Of a stretch of DNA of 64,000 nt, positions 44,082 through 53,092 are shown in pieces. A program made the translations under genes and the position numbers. The notes under the pieces are model-generated. The model saw nothing but the letters and a program-made list of their open reading frames with translations, did no database searches and had not been told where the DNA came from. The stretch's first letter is position 1; every line of letters begins with the position of its first letter. The stretch is from Anaerolineae bacterium (lineage in GTDB: Bacteria; Chloroflexota; Anaerolineae; Anaerolineales; Villigracilaceae): positions 1-64,000 of the forward strand of contig JAFLCF010000003.1 of the NCBI GenBank assembly GCA_017303735.1. Reading direction: 5' to 3'.

Positions 44082-44215
44082 ATGTCATTGCGAGGGCGCT
44101 TTTGCTCTGCCCTGGCACCGCCCGCCAGGGCAGGTGTGCCCGAAGCAATCTTCTCGTAACAGGAGATTGCTTACCCTAGCGGGCACGATGTCGCAACTTA
44201 CGCTCGCAATGACAT
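44082..44215. repeat. MITE-like repeat with 13-bp terminal inverted repeats
   Basis: Ends are ATGTCATTGCGAG and CTCGCAATGACAT, 134 bases in all, with an inner CCCTGGC/GCCAGGG hairpin. Such GTCATTGCGAG elements are dispersed in several bacterial genomes. It fills the gap between the methyltransferase and acyltransferase genes. Confidence 0.75.
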
Positions 44216-44236
44216 ATATAGATAGGAGTTATCACT

Positions 44237-45343
44237 ATGACATCATCATCTGAAAGACGCCACGACCTTGACTGGCTACGTGTATTGGGCGTTTTGTTGC
44301 TCATCCCATTTCACGTGGCATTGATCTTTGTATTCGATCCATTCACCATCATGTACATCAGAGATTCGGTCAACAGCCGCGCCCTAGCTGAAGTCACAGG
44401 TTTTATCCACATGTGGCACATGCCCATGCTGTTCATGATCTCTGGCGCGGCGACGTATTTTGCGCTCGGTGTCCGCTCGGCGGGAGAATATGTCCGTGAA
44501 CGATCTATGCGGTTATTTCTTCCGCTCCTCTTCGGCATTCTGACGTATGTCCCGTTCACGATCTACCTCCAACACAGCGATATTCTTTCACTACAGAAAG
44601 GCTACGCTCGTTTCTTTCACATTGATCTGAATCAACTGGATGGCATGAATGGAACGTTCACGCCTGCACATCTATGGTTTATTTTGTATTTGTTCGTCTT
44701 TTCGCTGGTTGGACTACCCATCTTCGTCTGGTTGCGTACAGAAAAAGGCAAAAGCGTAATCGAAAGTTTTGGAAAGACGATACAGACACCCCTGAGTCTG
44801 ACCTTACTGGGTATCCCGCTGACGCTTGCCGCCGCGACGGGAATCCTTGGAGATATGAATCCGCTGTATTACTTCCTGATCTTCTTTTTTGGTTTTGTCT
44901 TTGCAAGTGATATGCGTTTTCAAAAATCCATTGATAAATTGACTTGGATTGCGCTGGCGTATGGCATGGCGGAGATTGCGATCAACATTATTTTCCCAAT
45001 AAGAAATTTTACCCAATGGACGCCACAGTGGATGACGTTGGGTTTGACGTACCAAATGGGGCGATGGATGTTGACCCTGGCAACGCTTGGACTGGGACAT
45101 CGCTTCTTGAATTTTACAAATCATATTGTGCGATACGCAAGTGAAGCGGCAATGCCGTTCTATTTGTTGCACATGACATTCAGTGTGATAACAGGATATT
45201 TTGTAATTCAACTCGTCGCGCCTGTGATGGTGAAATATCCTTTGATCGTTGTGGTCGCCACTGGCTTGACGTTTCTCGCTTATGAACTAGTAAAGCGTTG
45301 GAATGTGAGTCGCTTATTTTTCGGGTTAAAGCCTGTAAAGTAA
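44237..45343 (+). CDS. Acyltransferase family 3 membrane protein
   Basis: A 368-residue protein with about ten helices: RRHDLDWLRVLGVLLLIPFHVAL carries the family's conserved His near 35, and RSMRLFLPLLFGILTYVPF its Arg-containing loop. Acyltransferase-3 proteins (OafA, MdoC) O-acylate sugars or glucans at the membrane. No polysaccharide genes are near. It has an AGGAG ribosome site and follows the dispersed repeat. Confidence 0.86.
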   Translation: MTSSSERRHDLDWLRVLGVLLLIPFHVALIFVFDPFTIMYIRDSVNSRALAEVTGFIHMWHMPMLFMISGAATYFALGVRSAGEYVRERSMRLFLPLLFGILTYVPFTIYLQHSDILSLQKGYARFFHIDLNQLDGMNGTFTPAHLWFILYLFVFSLVGLPIFVWLRTEKGKSVIESFGKTIQTPLSLTLLGIPLTLAAATGILGDMNPLYYFLIFFFGFVFASDMRFQKSIDKLTWIALAYGMAEIAINIIFPIRNFTQWTPQWMTLGLTYQMGRWMLTLATLGLGHRFLNFTNHIVRYASEAAMPFYLLHMTFSVITGYFVIQLVAPVMVKYPLIVVVATGLTFLAYELVKRWNVSRLFFGLKPVK

Positions 45344-45375
45344 GGCGTAATTAGCTTCGTTTTTCCACGTCATCC

Positions 45376-45416
45376 TTGCGCTAGATCAAAGAAAAACAAA
45401 AAATTTCTGGGATAAT
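45376..45416 (+). promoter_or_regulatory. FNR-like box and -10 upstream of the secreted protein gene
   Basis: TTGCGCTAGATCAA (45376-45389) has a perfect ATCAA half site and a weak TTGCG half. GATAAT at 45411-45416 is a -10. Box centre is about 41 bases from the predicted start, the class II activator position. Confidence 0.5.
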
Positions 45417-45440
45417 CAGATAAAATGATCTGGAGAAAAA

Positions 45441-45932
45441 ATGAAAAAAATATACTTCTTCTTGTTGGTTTTGGCTCTGGTAATCCCCGGAGCCATCGCG
45501 CGTGCTGCTGGTGAATTTGACTATATTGTTATCAAAGGACCAGGTATTACGGGTGACATTAATGTATCCAATCCATTATTCACTGCCGATATCTTCACCT
45601 TTGCTGATTTCTCAAAGGGCGATGTCAACCCGCCAGCAGACCCCGGGCAGGGCTACCAGATCGTGCGGATGCATGCCGATGGCAGCAAAGGCATCCCCTA
45701 CGATCAGCTTCACTACTATCCATACACTGGATATGTATATTACGATGGCATTGTGAATGGTTTTTCCGAAGATGGCGGCAAATGGTATCTCGCCAACCCC
45801 GATATCGAAGAACCCTTCCGCGCCATTCTCGCGGAAGACGCACGGCTGACCTGGATTCCCTTTGGGGTGCTGGCTGTTCTGTTGATCGGCTTTTTTATAG
45901 CGTATCAAATGAAGCCCAAACAAGCAAAGTAA
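45441..45932 (+). CDS. Secreted, C-terminally anchored protein of unknown function
   Basis: A 163-residue protein with a signal peptide (1-22, cleavage near ARAAG), an extracytoplasmic domain rich in Tyr, Asp and Pro (HYYPYTGYVYYDGI) and a C-terminal helix (about 136-155) with a Lys tail. It is therefore membrane-anchored on the outside. No family recognised. The FNR-like box in its promoter suggests anaerobic or NO-dependent expression. Confidence 0.72.
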   Translation: MKKIYFFLLVLALVIPGAIARAAGEFDYIVIKGPGITGDINVSNPLFTADIFTFADFSKGDVNPPADPGQGYQIVRMHADGSKGIPYDQLHYYPYTGYVYYDGIVNGFSEDGGKWYLANPDIEEPFRAILAEDARLTWIPFGVLAVLLIGFFIAYQMKPKQAK

Positions 45933-45963
45933 AACAAAACATAATTAACCCCAAATTTAATAT

Positions 45964-46037
45964 GGGACGCTGACGAGCGCGGATGGACGCGGAAAAGAAC
46001 TAAAAAAATCCGCGTTTTCAGCGTTTATCAGCGTCCC
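45964..46037. repeat. Dispersed inverted repeat
   Basis: GGGACGCTGA and TCAGCGTCCC bound a 74-base element with inner CGCGGA/TCCGCG pairing. It is of the kind often seen scattered between genes; no coding content. Confidence 0.65.
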
Positions 46038-46055
46038 AATTGATCTTAAAAACGA

Positions 46056-46088
46056 ACTCACCCACGAAACCTTAATTTCGGGGCGAGT
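46056..46088 (-). terminator. Imperfect hairpin after the cytochrome b/ferredoxin gene
   Basis: ACTCACCCACGAAA and TTTCGGGGCGAGT pair with mismatches around CCTTAA, 17 bases past the stop at 46106. The minus strand runs into TTTTTAAG, so termination of the long operon here is likely. Confidence 0.55.
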
Positions 46089-46105
46089 CGTGTTCACTTA
46101 AGCAT

Positions 46106-48169
46106 CTATCGTACGACCACCATATCGCTTTTATCATCATAACTAAACACCACAACCTGCCCTACATCCAGCACAAGCGTATCTGAATACACCACACGGT
46201 AATCATTTTCATCGTCCTTCAAACGCATTTCAATTTGATGCGAGCCAGACGGAATGGCAAGAAACTCAAGCGCAGAAATACGCCCATTACCGCCAACGCC
46301 AGAAGGCTGATAGGTCTCTTCCAAAATCGTTTCGCCGTCCATTATAACCACAATACTGACGGGATAATGTTCGCCGCCAAAAATCTTTTCAACATCCGCG
46401 CCTTCGGGCAGGGTCATGCCTGGGGGAATTGCCGCAACAGAAATCTTGCCTTTCAAGTCCAGTGCCACGCGAATAGCGGAGCCTTCAGCAGAAGCCATAC
46501 CCGCGGGAATATCCAACGGCAACGCAAGCGCAAATATGCCAAATAACAGAACCGTTCCGATCAACGCGCTGACAATAGATGGGATCAGCTTGTTACGTTC
46601 CTTTACGGGAGGCAGAACAGGCGCGCTCTTCTTTGTCTGCGTTTCATTGCGATGCAAATTATTCAGAAAATTCAAAACCGTTTTTGAATTCCCTGGCGTC
46701 GTCTCCAACCAATGCACTTCTTTTGTCACCAAAGCATGGCGCGAATGCAGGCGGCTCAAAATCCAATGCGCGTCTTCGCGGAACATGCCATCGTCATACG
46801 GGTGTGAAAGCAGGACGACATCGCGCGCGCCTGCGGTATGCAGGGTTTTGATCCATTCGATATTGACCGCGCTGATGCTTGGCAACACCGCCGTGATGAC
46901 GCGCGCCGCCTCTTCCCCACCGACAGTTGCCACGGCAACAGGAGCATTTTCCTTGCTGACGTTTAATTCGACTGGCAAGCCGCCCAATGCTTCATCTCTG
47001 TGACTCGCAAATAATACGGTTACGGGGCTGCCATCCTGTTTTTCTTGTGACAGCGCGCCTTTGACCGCGCCAAATACCTGCTCGCCGCTGTAGCCGCCCT
47101 TGAGATCAATCGCGTCGGTGGGACAGGCTCCCACACAGATTCCACAGCCTGTGCATTGCGCGTTGTTGATAATCGCCAATTTGTGATAGCCAGAAGAATC
47201 ATTGCGGTCCTTCATGCGGATCGCATCGAATGGACATTCGGCGTAACAAATGTTACAGCCAGTACACTTCGGATCGGTAACAGTAGCAGGTCCCGGGTTA
47301 CGTCCAGAGGCGAGCCAGGGCAGCAGGAACAAACTCCCGCCGACGAGAATCGCCAGTCCCCAGAAAATCAGGTTGCCCCATAAGTCGATCAATGGCAAAA
47401 AACCCAGATAGAATGCATCCATTGGCACCGATTGAATCAGTTGCGATAGATCGGCAGGCAAAGCGGATTGTGCAGGTTTAAGAAGCGACAAGACCACCAG
47501 TCCCACCACGGCTTGAATGCTGACCCAGCGCGGCGACCACCAGCGCTCACGCGAAAGCCTGAGGCTGTGGATGTAAATGCCGAGGAAGCCGATGAGCGGA
47601 ATAAAGACATGCAGAAAAATGATGATGACAAAATTGGAAAATGTGCGCGAGGCGAGATCAGGCGCGACGTAGGTGAGACCCGATGAACCCGCCAGATATT
47701 CCATCATGTATTCGGTCATCCATTGCGCGCGCTGATCCCAGATGAGCCAGTAGCCCATCGTGCCAGTTAACCACACCATTGCAAGCATGATCCAGCCACT
47801 CGTCCACGCCAGCCAGCGTTGACCTGAGAAACGGTCGCTGAACAACATCTTCAACATATGCAAAACGATCAATACGATCATGCCGTCGGAGGCGTAGCGG
47901 TGCATACTGCGCATGAGCGAACCGAACCAGGTGGAATCGATCTTCTCAACGGTCTGATAGGCGACATCCAACCCTGGGCGGTAAATGAGGGTGATATAAA
48001 CCCCCGTGCCGATCAACACGATTAACATGAAGATCGTCAACGTGCCAAGGTGATAAAACGGATTGAAATCCGATTTGGTAAATCGATTGATAAAGCCTTC
48101 GAAGTTTGCCCACAGTTTTTCAAAGGTTCGTAAAAGTTTACGTTGTGCGTACGGGTTGTAATGTGTCAT
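46106..48169 (-). CDS. Cytochrome b / diferredoxin fusion with degenerate MvhD-like region
   Basis: A 687-residue fusion. Residues about 30-270 form a cytochrome b/b6-like unit (FNPFYHLGTLT; SMHRYASDGMIVLIVLHMLKML and FVIIIFLHVFIPLIGFLGIYIH carry the heme His). After another helix come two 4Fe-4S motifs (CTGCNICYAECP, CTGCGICVGACP near 305-355). Residues about 385-505 resemble MvhD/HdrA-linked electron-transfer domains but have lost the Cys. One more helix (about 545) leads to an extracytoplasmic beta domain. It would connect a cytoplasmic Fe-S donor to quinone or heme. It is last in the NO reductase-like operon. Confidence 0.85.
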   Translation of the reverse strand: MTHYNPYAQRKLLRTFEKLWANFEGFINRFTKSDFNPFYHLGTLTIFMLIVLIGTGVYITLIYRPGLDVAYQTVEKIDSTWFGSLMRSMHRYASDGMIVLIVLHMLKMLFSDRFSGQRWLAWTSGWIMLAMVWLTGTMGYWLIWDQRAQWMTEYMMEYLAGSSGLTYVAPDLASRTFSNFVIIIFLHVFIPLIGFLGIYIHSLRLSRERWWSPRWVSIQAVVGLVVLSLLKPAQSALPADLSQLIQSVPMDAFYLGFLPLIDLWGNLIFWGLAILVGGSLFLLPWLASGRNPGPATVTDPKCTGCNICYAECPFDAIRMKDRNDSSGYHKLAIINNAQCTGCGICVGACPTDAIDLKGGYSGEQVFGAVKGALSQEKQDGSPVTVLFASHRDEALGGLPVELNVSKENAPVAVATVGGEEAARVITAVLPSISAVNIEWIKTLHTAGARDVVLLSHPYDDGMFREDAHWILSRLHSRHALVTKEVHWLETTPGNSKTVLNFLNNLHRNETQTKKSAPVLPPVKERNKLIPSIVSALIGTVLLFGIFALALPLDIPAGMASAEGSAIRVALDLKGKISVAAIPPGMTLPEGADVEKIFGGEHYPVSIVVIMDGETILEETYQPSGVGGNGRISALEFLAIPSGSHQIEMRLKDDENDYRVVYSDTLVLDVGQVVVFSYDDKSDMVVVR

Positions 48170-48207
48170 TGAGATTCCTGAGATTTAATAATTGGTAAAT
48201 TGACGAT

Positions 48208-50601
48208 TTACTGTCCACTGTCCACCGACAACTGCTCGCTGATTTCATCCAATAACGGAAATTTATTCATCTTCATAGCATTGGTTGTCACGAAGATACT
48301 GCTTGCTACCATCGCGAACGCGGAAAAAACAGGCTGTAAGAGACCCGCCATTGCAAGTCCCACACCGATCAGGTTGTAGATCACTGCCCAGCCTAAATTT
48401 TGTTTTACGCGTTTCATCGATTCACGCGACAGATCCATCAGCCATGGGATGACGCGCAGATCGTCGCGCACGAGCACAATATCGGCGGCAGAACGGGCAA
48501 CATCCGTTCCATGATTCATAGCGAGCCCAATGGTTGCGGCGGCGAGTGCGGGTCCGTCGTTGATGCCATCGCCAACCATCGCGGAATTTTCGCTCAGGCG
48601 CGTCATCTTTTCATCAGGGCTAAGCGCAGCACTGACAGGAATGCCCAACGCCTTTTGCCATCGCTCGCCCGCGCTGGCTTCGTCACCCGTCAACACGCCG
48701 AGTTCCAGCCCGCGTGACTGTAATTGATCCAGAACATCTTTTGCCTCTGCGCGAATTTTTTCACCGAGCGCGAGAATGCCCATCACCTGACCGTCCCAAC
48801 CCGCATAGACGACGATATGCCCCGCCTCTTTCCACGCCTCAGCCTGTTGACTGATTTCGGCAGACATGACCAACCCTTCGGCAGACATCAAGCGCGCAGA
48901 GCCAATTACGATTGACAATTGACAATTGACGATTGACGATTGAGCGATAACTCCCATAGCGGGAATGACCTTAAAGGATGTGGGTTTGATAAATTCAACA
49001 TTCTGTGACTTGGCATATTCCACAATCGCCTTCGCCAGCGGATGTTCCGATTCATTTTCAACCGAAGCGACCACTTCCAAAAATTCTTTCTTCTTTCCTC
49101 TTTCTTCTTTAATCTCCAGCACCTTCATTGGCAACTGACTGAGCGTGCCTGTTTTATCGAAGAAAATTCTTTCCACTTTGGCAAGCCGCTCCAATGCGCC
49201 TGTGCTTCGCAAAATCGCTCCAGATTCGGCGGCGCGTCCCAACGACAGCCATAACGTCAGCGGAGTGGCAAGCCCCAACGCACATGGGCAAGCGATTAAC
49301 AAGACAGACAACGCCACCATCAAGCCCGTTTCAAGCCCAGAGATGGAATACCAAATGAGAGAAGCAATCGTTGCCAGCGCCAGTGCCAGTGGCGTCATCC
49401 ATGCCGAGAGTTTATCCACCATTCTTTCGAGCGGAGAACGCGCCCATAAAGCCTCGTGCAACAAACGTCCGATCTGCCCCGCCGTGGTAGATGAACCAAC
49501 AGCCGTTGCGATCACTTCAAAACTGCCGTCGAGGCTGACCGTGCCCGCCTTAACCTTTTCGCCTTCGTGGTGCGCCACAGGTTTTGGTTCGCCTGTTAAT
49601 AACGATTCGTCCACGTCACCTTCACCGATGGCGATCAGTCCATCCACGGGGAATCTCTCGCCAGGGCGAATCCGCACGCGCATACCAGGCTTGAGTTCCG
49701 CAACATTCACGATGGTATCGCCTTCGCCGCTGACGACTGTCGCTTTATCAGGGATCTGTTCCAGCAAACGCGAAACCGCTTTGTTACTGGATTTATGCGC
49801 CTGCATTTCGAGCCAGCGTCCAATCGAAACAAGGAAAATGAGCATGGTGGCAGTATCAAAATACAAACCACCATGACCCAAAATTAAATTACGGACTGAT
49901 AACCCGAATGCAGAAAAAGTTCCGATCATGATCAGCGTGTGAATGTTAGGTTGTCCGCGCAGCAGGCTGGCAAACCCTGCGCGAAGAATGGGCAGCCCCA
50001 ACAAAATCAAAACGGGCAGGCTCGAAACCAACATCATGATCTGGAAGAAATGCACAAGCCACGCCGTCTCTGGGGTTGCCCAGCCCATTAACTCGCGCGC
50101 GTAAATTCCGCCGCCCACGATCATGTCGTGCAAGACCATCACGCCGCCGATCAACAAACGTGTAAAAAAAGATTCTTCTTCGTCGTGCGGTTTTTCATTT
50201 GGGAGTGCAGCCTGATACCCAAGCGAGCGTACACGTTTTTTTAGTGATCGGTCATTGGTAATCGTCGAGTCAAACGTAATGTTGGCTTGCTTTTGAATGA
50301 AACTGACTTCAGCATTGACCACGCCTTTTGTGCGTTTGAGTTGTTCGCTCACCAGCCACGCGCAGGATGAACACCACATGCCGCCGAGCGTGAGGATGAC
50401 TTCCCCGCTTCCTTCCAAAGCCTGAGCTTGATTCTGCTCAACGGCTGGACTCTCCGCTAGAAGCGCCGCCACCTCCCTGCACGATGGACAGCAAAATACA
50501 TCCCCATTGTCATTTGACAGGGGATGCAGGGTGGTTAATCCGCAGAGCGAGCAGGCTGTGATGGTTTTTGTTTTGACGGGTGAAGCAGAGGCTAGATTCA
50601 T
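48208..50601 (-). CDS. FixI/CcoI-like copper-translocating P-type ATPase
   Basis: From the ATG at 50601 a 797-residue P1B ATPase: N-terminal Cys-rich CSLCG ... FCCPSC element typical of FixI/CcoI, HMA domain with CxxC (GGMWCSSCAW), CPC in the channel helix (LLIACPCALGLATPL), DKTGT phosphorylation site and GDGINDGPAL hinge. CcoI-type pumps supply copper for heme-copper enzyme assembly, which fits the neighbouring CuA subunit. The coding sequence contains a heptamer repeat array at 48907-48941 that encodes SSIVNCQLSIV. The frame is open to 50700, but upstream overlaps the TauE gene. Confidence 0.93.
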   Translation of the reverse strand: MNLASASPVKTKTITACSLCGLTTLHPLSNDNGDVFCCPSCREVAALLAESPAVEQNQAQALEGSGEVILTLGGMWCSSCAWLVSEQLKRTKGVVNAEVSFIQKQANITFDSTITNDRSLKKRVRSLGYQAALPNEKPHDEEESFFTRLLIGGVMVLHDMIVGGGIYARELMGWATPETAWLVHFFQIMMLVSSLPVLILLGLPILRAGFASLLRGQPNIHTLIMIGTFSAFGLSVRNLILGHGGLYFDTATMLIFLVSIGRWLEMQAHKSSNKAVSRLLEQIPDKATVVSGEGDTIVNVAELKPGMRVRIRPGERFPVDGLIAIGEGDVDESLLTGEPKPVAHHEGEKVKAGTVSLDGSFEVIATAVGSSTTAGQIGRLLHEALWARSPLERMVDKLSAWMTPLALALATIASLIWYSISGLETGLMVALSVLLIACPCALGLATPLTLWLSLGRAAESGAILRSTGALERLAKVERIFFDKTGTLSQLPMKVLEIKEERGKKKEFLEVVASVENESEHPLAKAIVEYAKSQNVEFIKPTSFKVIPAMGVIAQSSIVNCQLSIVIGSARLMSAEGLVMSAEISQQAEAWKEAGHIVVYAGWDGQVMGILALGEKIRAEAKDVLDQLQSRGLELGVLTGDEASAGERWQKALGIPVSAALSPDEKMTRLSENSAMVGDGINDGPALAAATIGLAMNHGTDVARSAADIVLVRDDLRVIPWLMDLSRESMKRVKQNLGWAVIYNLIGVGLAMAGLLQPVFSAFAMVASSIFVTTNAMKMNKFPLLDEISEQLSVDSGQ
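48907..48941. repeat. Five tandem heptamers inside the copper ATPase gene
   Basis: GATTGAC, AATTGAC, AATTGAC, GATTGAC, GATTGAG in a row. The array is in frame and lengthens a loop of the nucleotide-binding domain. Similar heptamer repeats are dispersed in cyanobacteria and other genomes. Confidence 0.75.
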
Positions 50602-50617
50602 ATTTATAACTTGAGGG

Positions 50618-51283
50618 TCACCAAAGCATGACCGAACCCACCATGAAATGGTCAATGAGACCAAAGGAGGCAAATCCGCGCATGGCGAACTGGAAGCCAA
50701 AGAACATCATGACGATGGAAGCCAGGCTTCGTGACCAGAAGCGCGGAAGGGATTTCGATGCCAGCCATTTGACAGCAAACAGGCTGGGGATGGTGGCAAC
50801 ACCAAAGACCGCCATATTTAACATGCCGTGAAACGCGTTGGTTGAAGTGACCGCTGTGAGGAGCGCAGTCAGGACCAGCCCACAGGGAAGGAGTCCCCAA
50901 AGGAGACCGAGCAGGTACGAGCTTAAGAGTGAAGCGGATTTGAATCCACGGATGGCGCTGCCCCAGCGTTGGATCAATCCAGGAAATAATGATTCTGGCG
51001 AGGGGGTTAATCCAATAAATGCGGATGCCATGTAGAAGGCAATGATTGCAAAGAGAATGGAGAGAATAGATTGAAGGCTGTCGAAAGCCCAGAGAGTTTG
51101 ACCAAATGCGCCGAAGATAAGCCCGAGTAATGAATAAGTGGTGATGCGCCCGATGTGCGCGAGAACCCAGGCAAGTTTATTTTGAAATATGGGCTGGCGG
51201 TCGAAGAGAATGATGACCGCGCTGCACATGCCAACACAATGCCCAAGACTTCCGAGAATACCGAGTAAAAAGGATGCTGTCAT
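50618..51283 (-). CDS. TauE/SafE-type (DsbD-like) membrane protein, copper assembly context
   Basis: From the ATG at 51283 a 221-residue protein with six helices. GSLGHCVGMCSAVII near residues 11-25 and LLWGLLPCGLVLTAL near 134 are the Cys motifs of the SafE/DsbD_2 group found beside CcoI-type ATPases. It may pass reducing power or copper across the membrane. It lies 16 bases upstream of the copper ATPase and 79 after the heme-copper subunit I gene. Confidence 0.85.
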   Translation of the reverse strand: MTASFLLGILGSLGHCVGMCSAVIILFDRQPIFQNKLAWVLAHIGRITTYSLLGLIFGAFGQTLWAFDSLQSILSILFAIIAFYMASAFIGLTPSPESLFPGLIQRWGSAIRGFKSASLLSSYLLGLLWGLLPCGLVLTALLTAVTSTNAFHGMLNMAVFGVATIPSLFAVKWLASKSLPRFWSRSLASIVMMFFGFQFAMRGFASFGLIDHFMVGSVMLW

Positions 51284-51310
51284 TTTTTGAATTGCCAGTC
51301 CTGGAATTTT

Positions 51311-51352
51311 GCACCTGCCCGAGGTGGCGAACCCCGGGCAGGTTTTCAAAGG
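51311..51352. repeat. Hairpin between subunit I and TauE genes
   Basis: ACCTGCCCG and CGGGCAGGT form a nine-base-pair stem with a 13-base loop in the 79-base gap. It may set relative expression within the operon. Confidence 0.5.
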
Positions 51353-51362
51353 AGAGTTCCGC

Positions 51363-53090
51363 TTAGCGGATGAACCAGGTACGACCCAGCAGCCACCAGT
51401 TGGTGAAGTAATAAATGGCGAACCAGACCAGGAAGGCGAAGACGAGTACAAGCGCACCTTTGGGTTGATTCTGTTTATCTTCCATCTGATGATCGGTCAA
51501 CTTTGTGGAATCGATAATCGGGTTGTGTGTGCCAGTCAGCAGCAAAAGATTGGATGCTTCGAGGCGGGGGCCTGTCAGAATGGATGTGAGCACGATGGTC
51601 ACATACATAATGCCGCCGACGACTGCGAGGATCGCACCGACACCAAAGACCGCCAAAGAAATTTCAACCGTGCCGGGAACAACACCAGCGAAGGTGATGT
51701 CCCAGTTGCGGCGGGCAACGCCCTGCAAACCGCTGACGATCATGCCCATGGAGGTTAGCAACATGCCAAAGCCGAAAATATACGGCTGCCATTTTGCCCA
51801 GCTCTTAAGTTTGAGTTCCTTGCGGAAGATGAGCGGAATCACATAATAAGTAAATCCCATGAAGGCAAGGGTTGTGCCACTGACCACAGTCGCATGAAAG
51901 TGACCGGGCAAACGCAATGTATTATGAACGAGCATGTTGATCTGTTCGGTGCCAATGGTTACACCGGTCACGCCGCCGATCCAACCAAAGAGGAACATGG
52001 ACAGAACCAATGAGCTGAAACCAGGCTCTCCCCAAGGTGCGTTGCGAAGCCATCCGAACAAACCTTTTCTATAGCCTTTGGCGCGTAGAGCAATCTCCAA
52101 AGCGGCTGGGATGGAGAAAGCATGCATCATGGAACCCAGAACCGCAAGGTACATGGCGTAGGAAGTGTTGACCGCCTTCCATGCAAAGGAAAGACCGGGG
52201 TCAACTAACAGGTGATGAGCAGAACCGAGATTGATGAAGAACAGGTACAGGATGAAGGCGAGGCGCGAGAACTTCTCATTGACGGGACGAATGCCGACGG
52301 TCATCTGAGCGAGCGCGTACCAGATGGAAACCATCGCTGCAAGGTTGACTTGCTGTGCGGGATGTCCAAATCCCCAGAAGAAGTTGCGGTAGATGCCGGG
52401 GTCGTAAGTCTTTAGAATACCCAATGACCAGAAGAATGCTGGCACAATCGCTGCAGCGCCTTCGAGCAGGGTGTAGGTGGCGAGAATGGCGGCAGTCATC
52501 AAACCAAAGACCACCAAAGGCAGAGAGCCTGTGAAACGTCCCTCGCGTTTGGCGACCACAATGTTGATGAAGAAGGTGATGACGGTGATCAACGCGCCGA
52601 CAGCGAAAAGAATGTAGCTGAGGTAAAAGAGCGGATGCGCTTTCATGGGGACATACGCCGAGAACATGACGTTTGAATTTGGATCAAACAGCACAACGGC
52701 ATTTGCCATCAAACCGCCGACGGTCATCATGCCGAAGCCCGTCCAGGCAAGTTTGGGTGCAGCGTGCCGCGCATTGAGCAGAATGGTCGAGCCGAAGTGC
52801 AGACCTGCCATTTCAAAGAAAACGATCCAGGCGATCAGCATGTCAATGCCGTGTAATGTCAGCAGGCGGTAGAACCAAACCGCGGGCAGCAAGTGAATCG
52901 CCTGCCAGCGGGTGAGCGCGATCAACAATGCTGCAATACCGCCGAGGGCGAGTGTCACCACAGCCATGAACGCATTGGCGATGATGAGGCGTTCGGAATG
53001 CATATCCACTTTGAGGGTGGTTACCGGGCAGTCGCGATAATCATCTTTCGCGCCGTTTGTCCATGCAGTGGTAGGTGCAAGGGATGTCAT
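51363..53090 (-). CDS. Heme-copper superfamily subunit I, probable nitric oxide reductase (eNOR-like)
   Basis: A 575-residue subunit I. His80 and His399 (LLTLHGIDM; LPGHFHATVVSG) should bind the low-spin heme, His397 the high-spin heme, and His243, His292, His293 (FGHPAQQVN; GSAHHLLVD) the second active-site metal. The position five residues along HPEVY, occupied by the cross-linked Tyr in oxygen reductases, is Gln here. Loss of that Tyr is a mark of NO reductases. With a CuA subunit next door the closest described type is eNOR, but assignment needs a tree. Two bases after the subunit II stop. Confidence 0.8.
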   Translation of the reverse strand: MTSLAPTTAWTNGAKDDYRDCPVTTLKVDMHSERLIIANAFMAVVTLALGGIAALLIALTRWQAIHLLPAVWFYRLLTLHGIDMLIAWIVFFEMAGLHFGSTILLNARHAAPKLAWTGFGMMTVGGLMANAVVLFDPNSNVMFSAYVPMKAHPLFYLSYILFAVGALITVITFFINIVVAKREGRFTGSLPLVVFGLMTAAILATYTLLEGAAAIVPAFFWSLGILKTYDPGIYRNFFWGFGHPAQQVNLAAMVSIWYALAQMTVGIRPVNEKFSRLAFILYLFFINLGSAHHLLVDPGLSFAWKAVNTSYAMYLAVLGSMMHAFSIPAALEIALRAKGYRKGLFGWLRNAPWGEPGFSSLVLSMFLFGWIGGVTGVTIGTEQINMLVHNTLRLPGHFHATVVSGTTLAFMGFTYYVIPLIFRKELKLKSWAKWQPYIFGFGMLLTSMGMIVSGLQGVARRNWDITFAGVVPGTVEISLAVFGVGAILAVVGGIMYVTIVLTSILTGPRLEASNLLLLTGTHNPIIDSTKLTDHQMEDKQNQPKGALVLVFAFLVWFAIYYFTNWWLLGRTWFIR

Positions 53091-53092
53091 AT

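Noticed and set aside
43360..48941. Short palindromes and heptamers as CRISPR
   Set aside because: No array of 25-40 base repeats with unique spacers was found anywhere in the window.
51363..53090. Subunit I as an ordinary cytochrome c oxidase
   Set aside because: CuA subunit would fit, but the HPEVY tyrosine is absent, which favours NO reduction; kept as probable, not certain.
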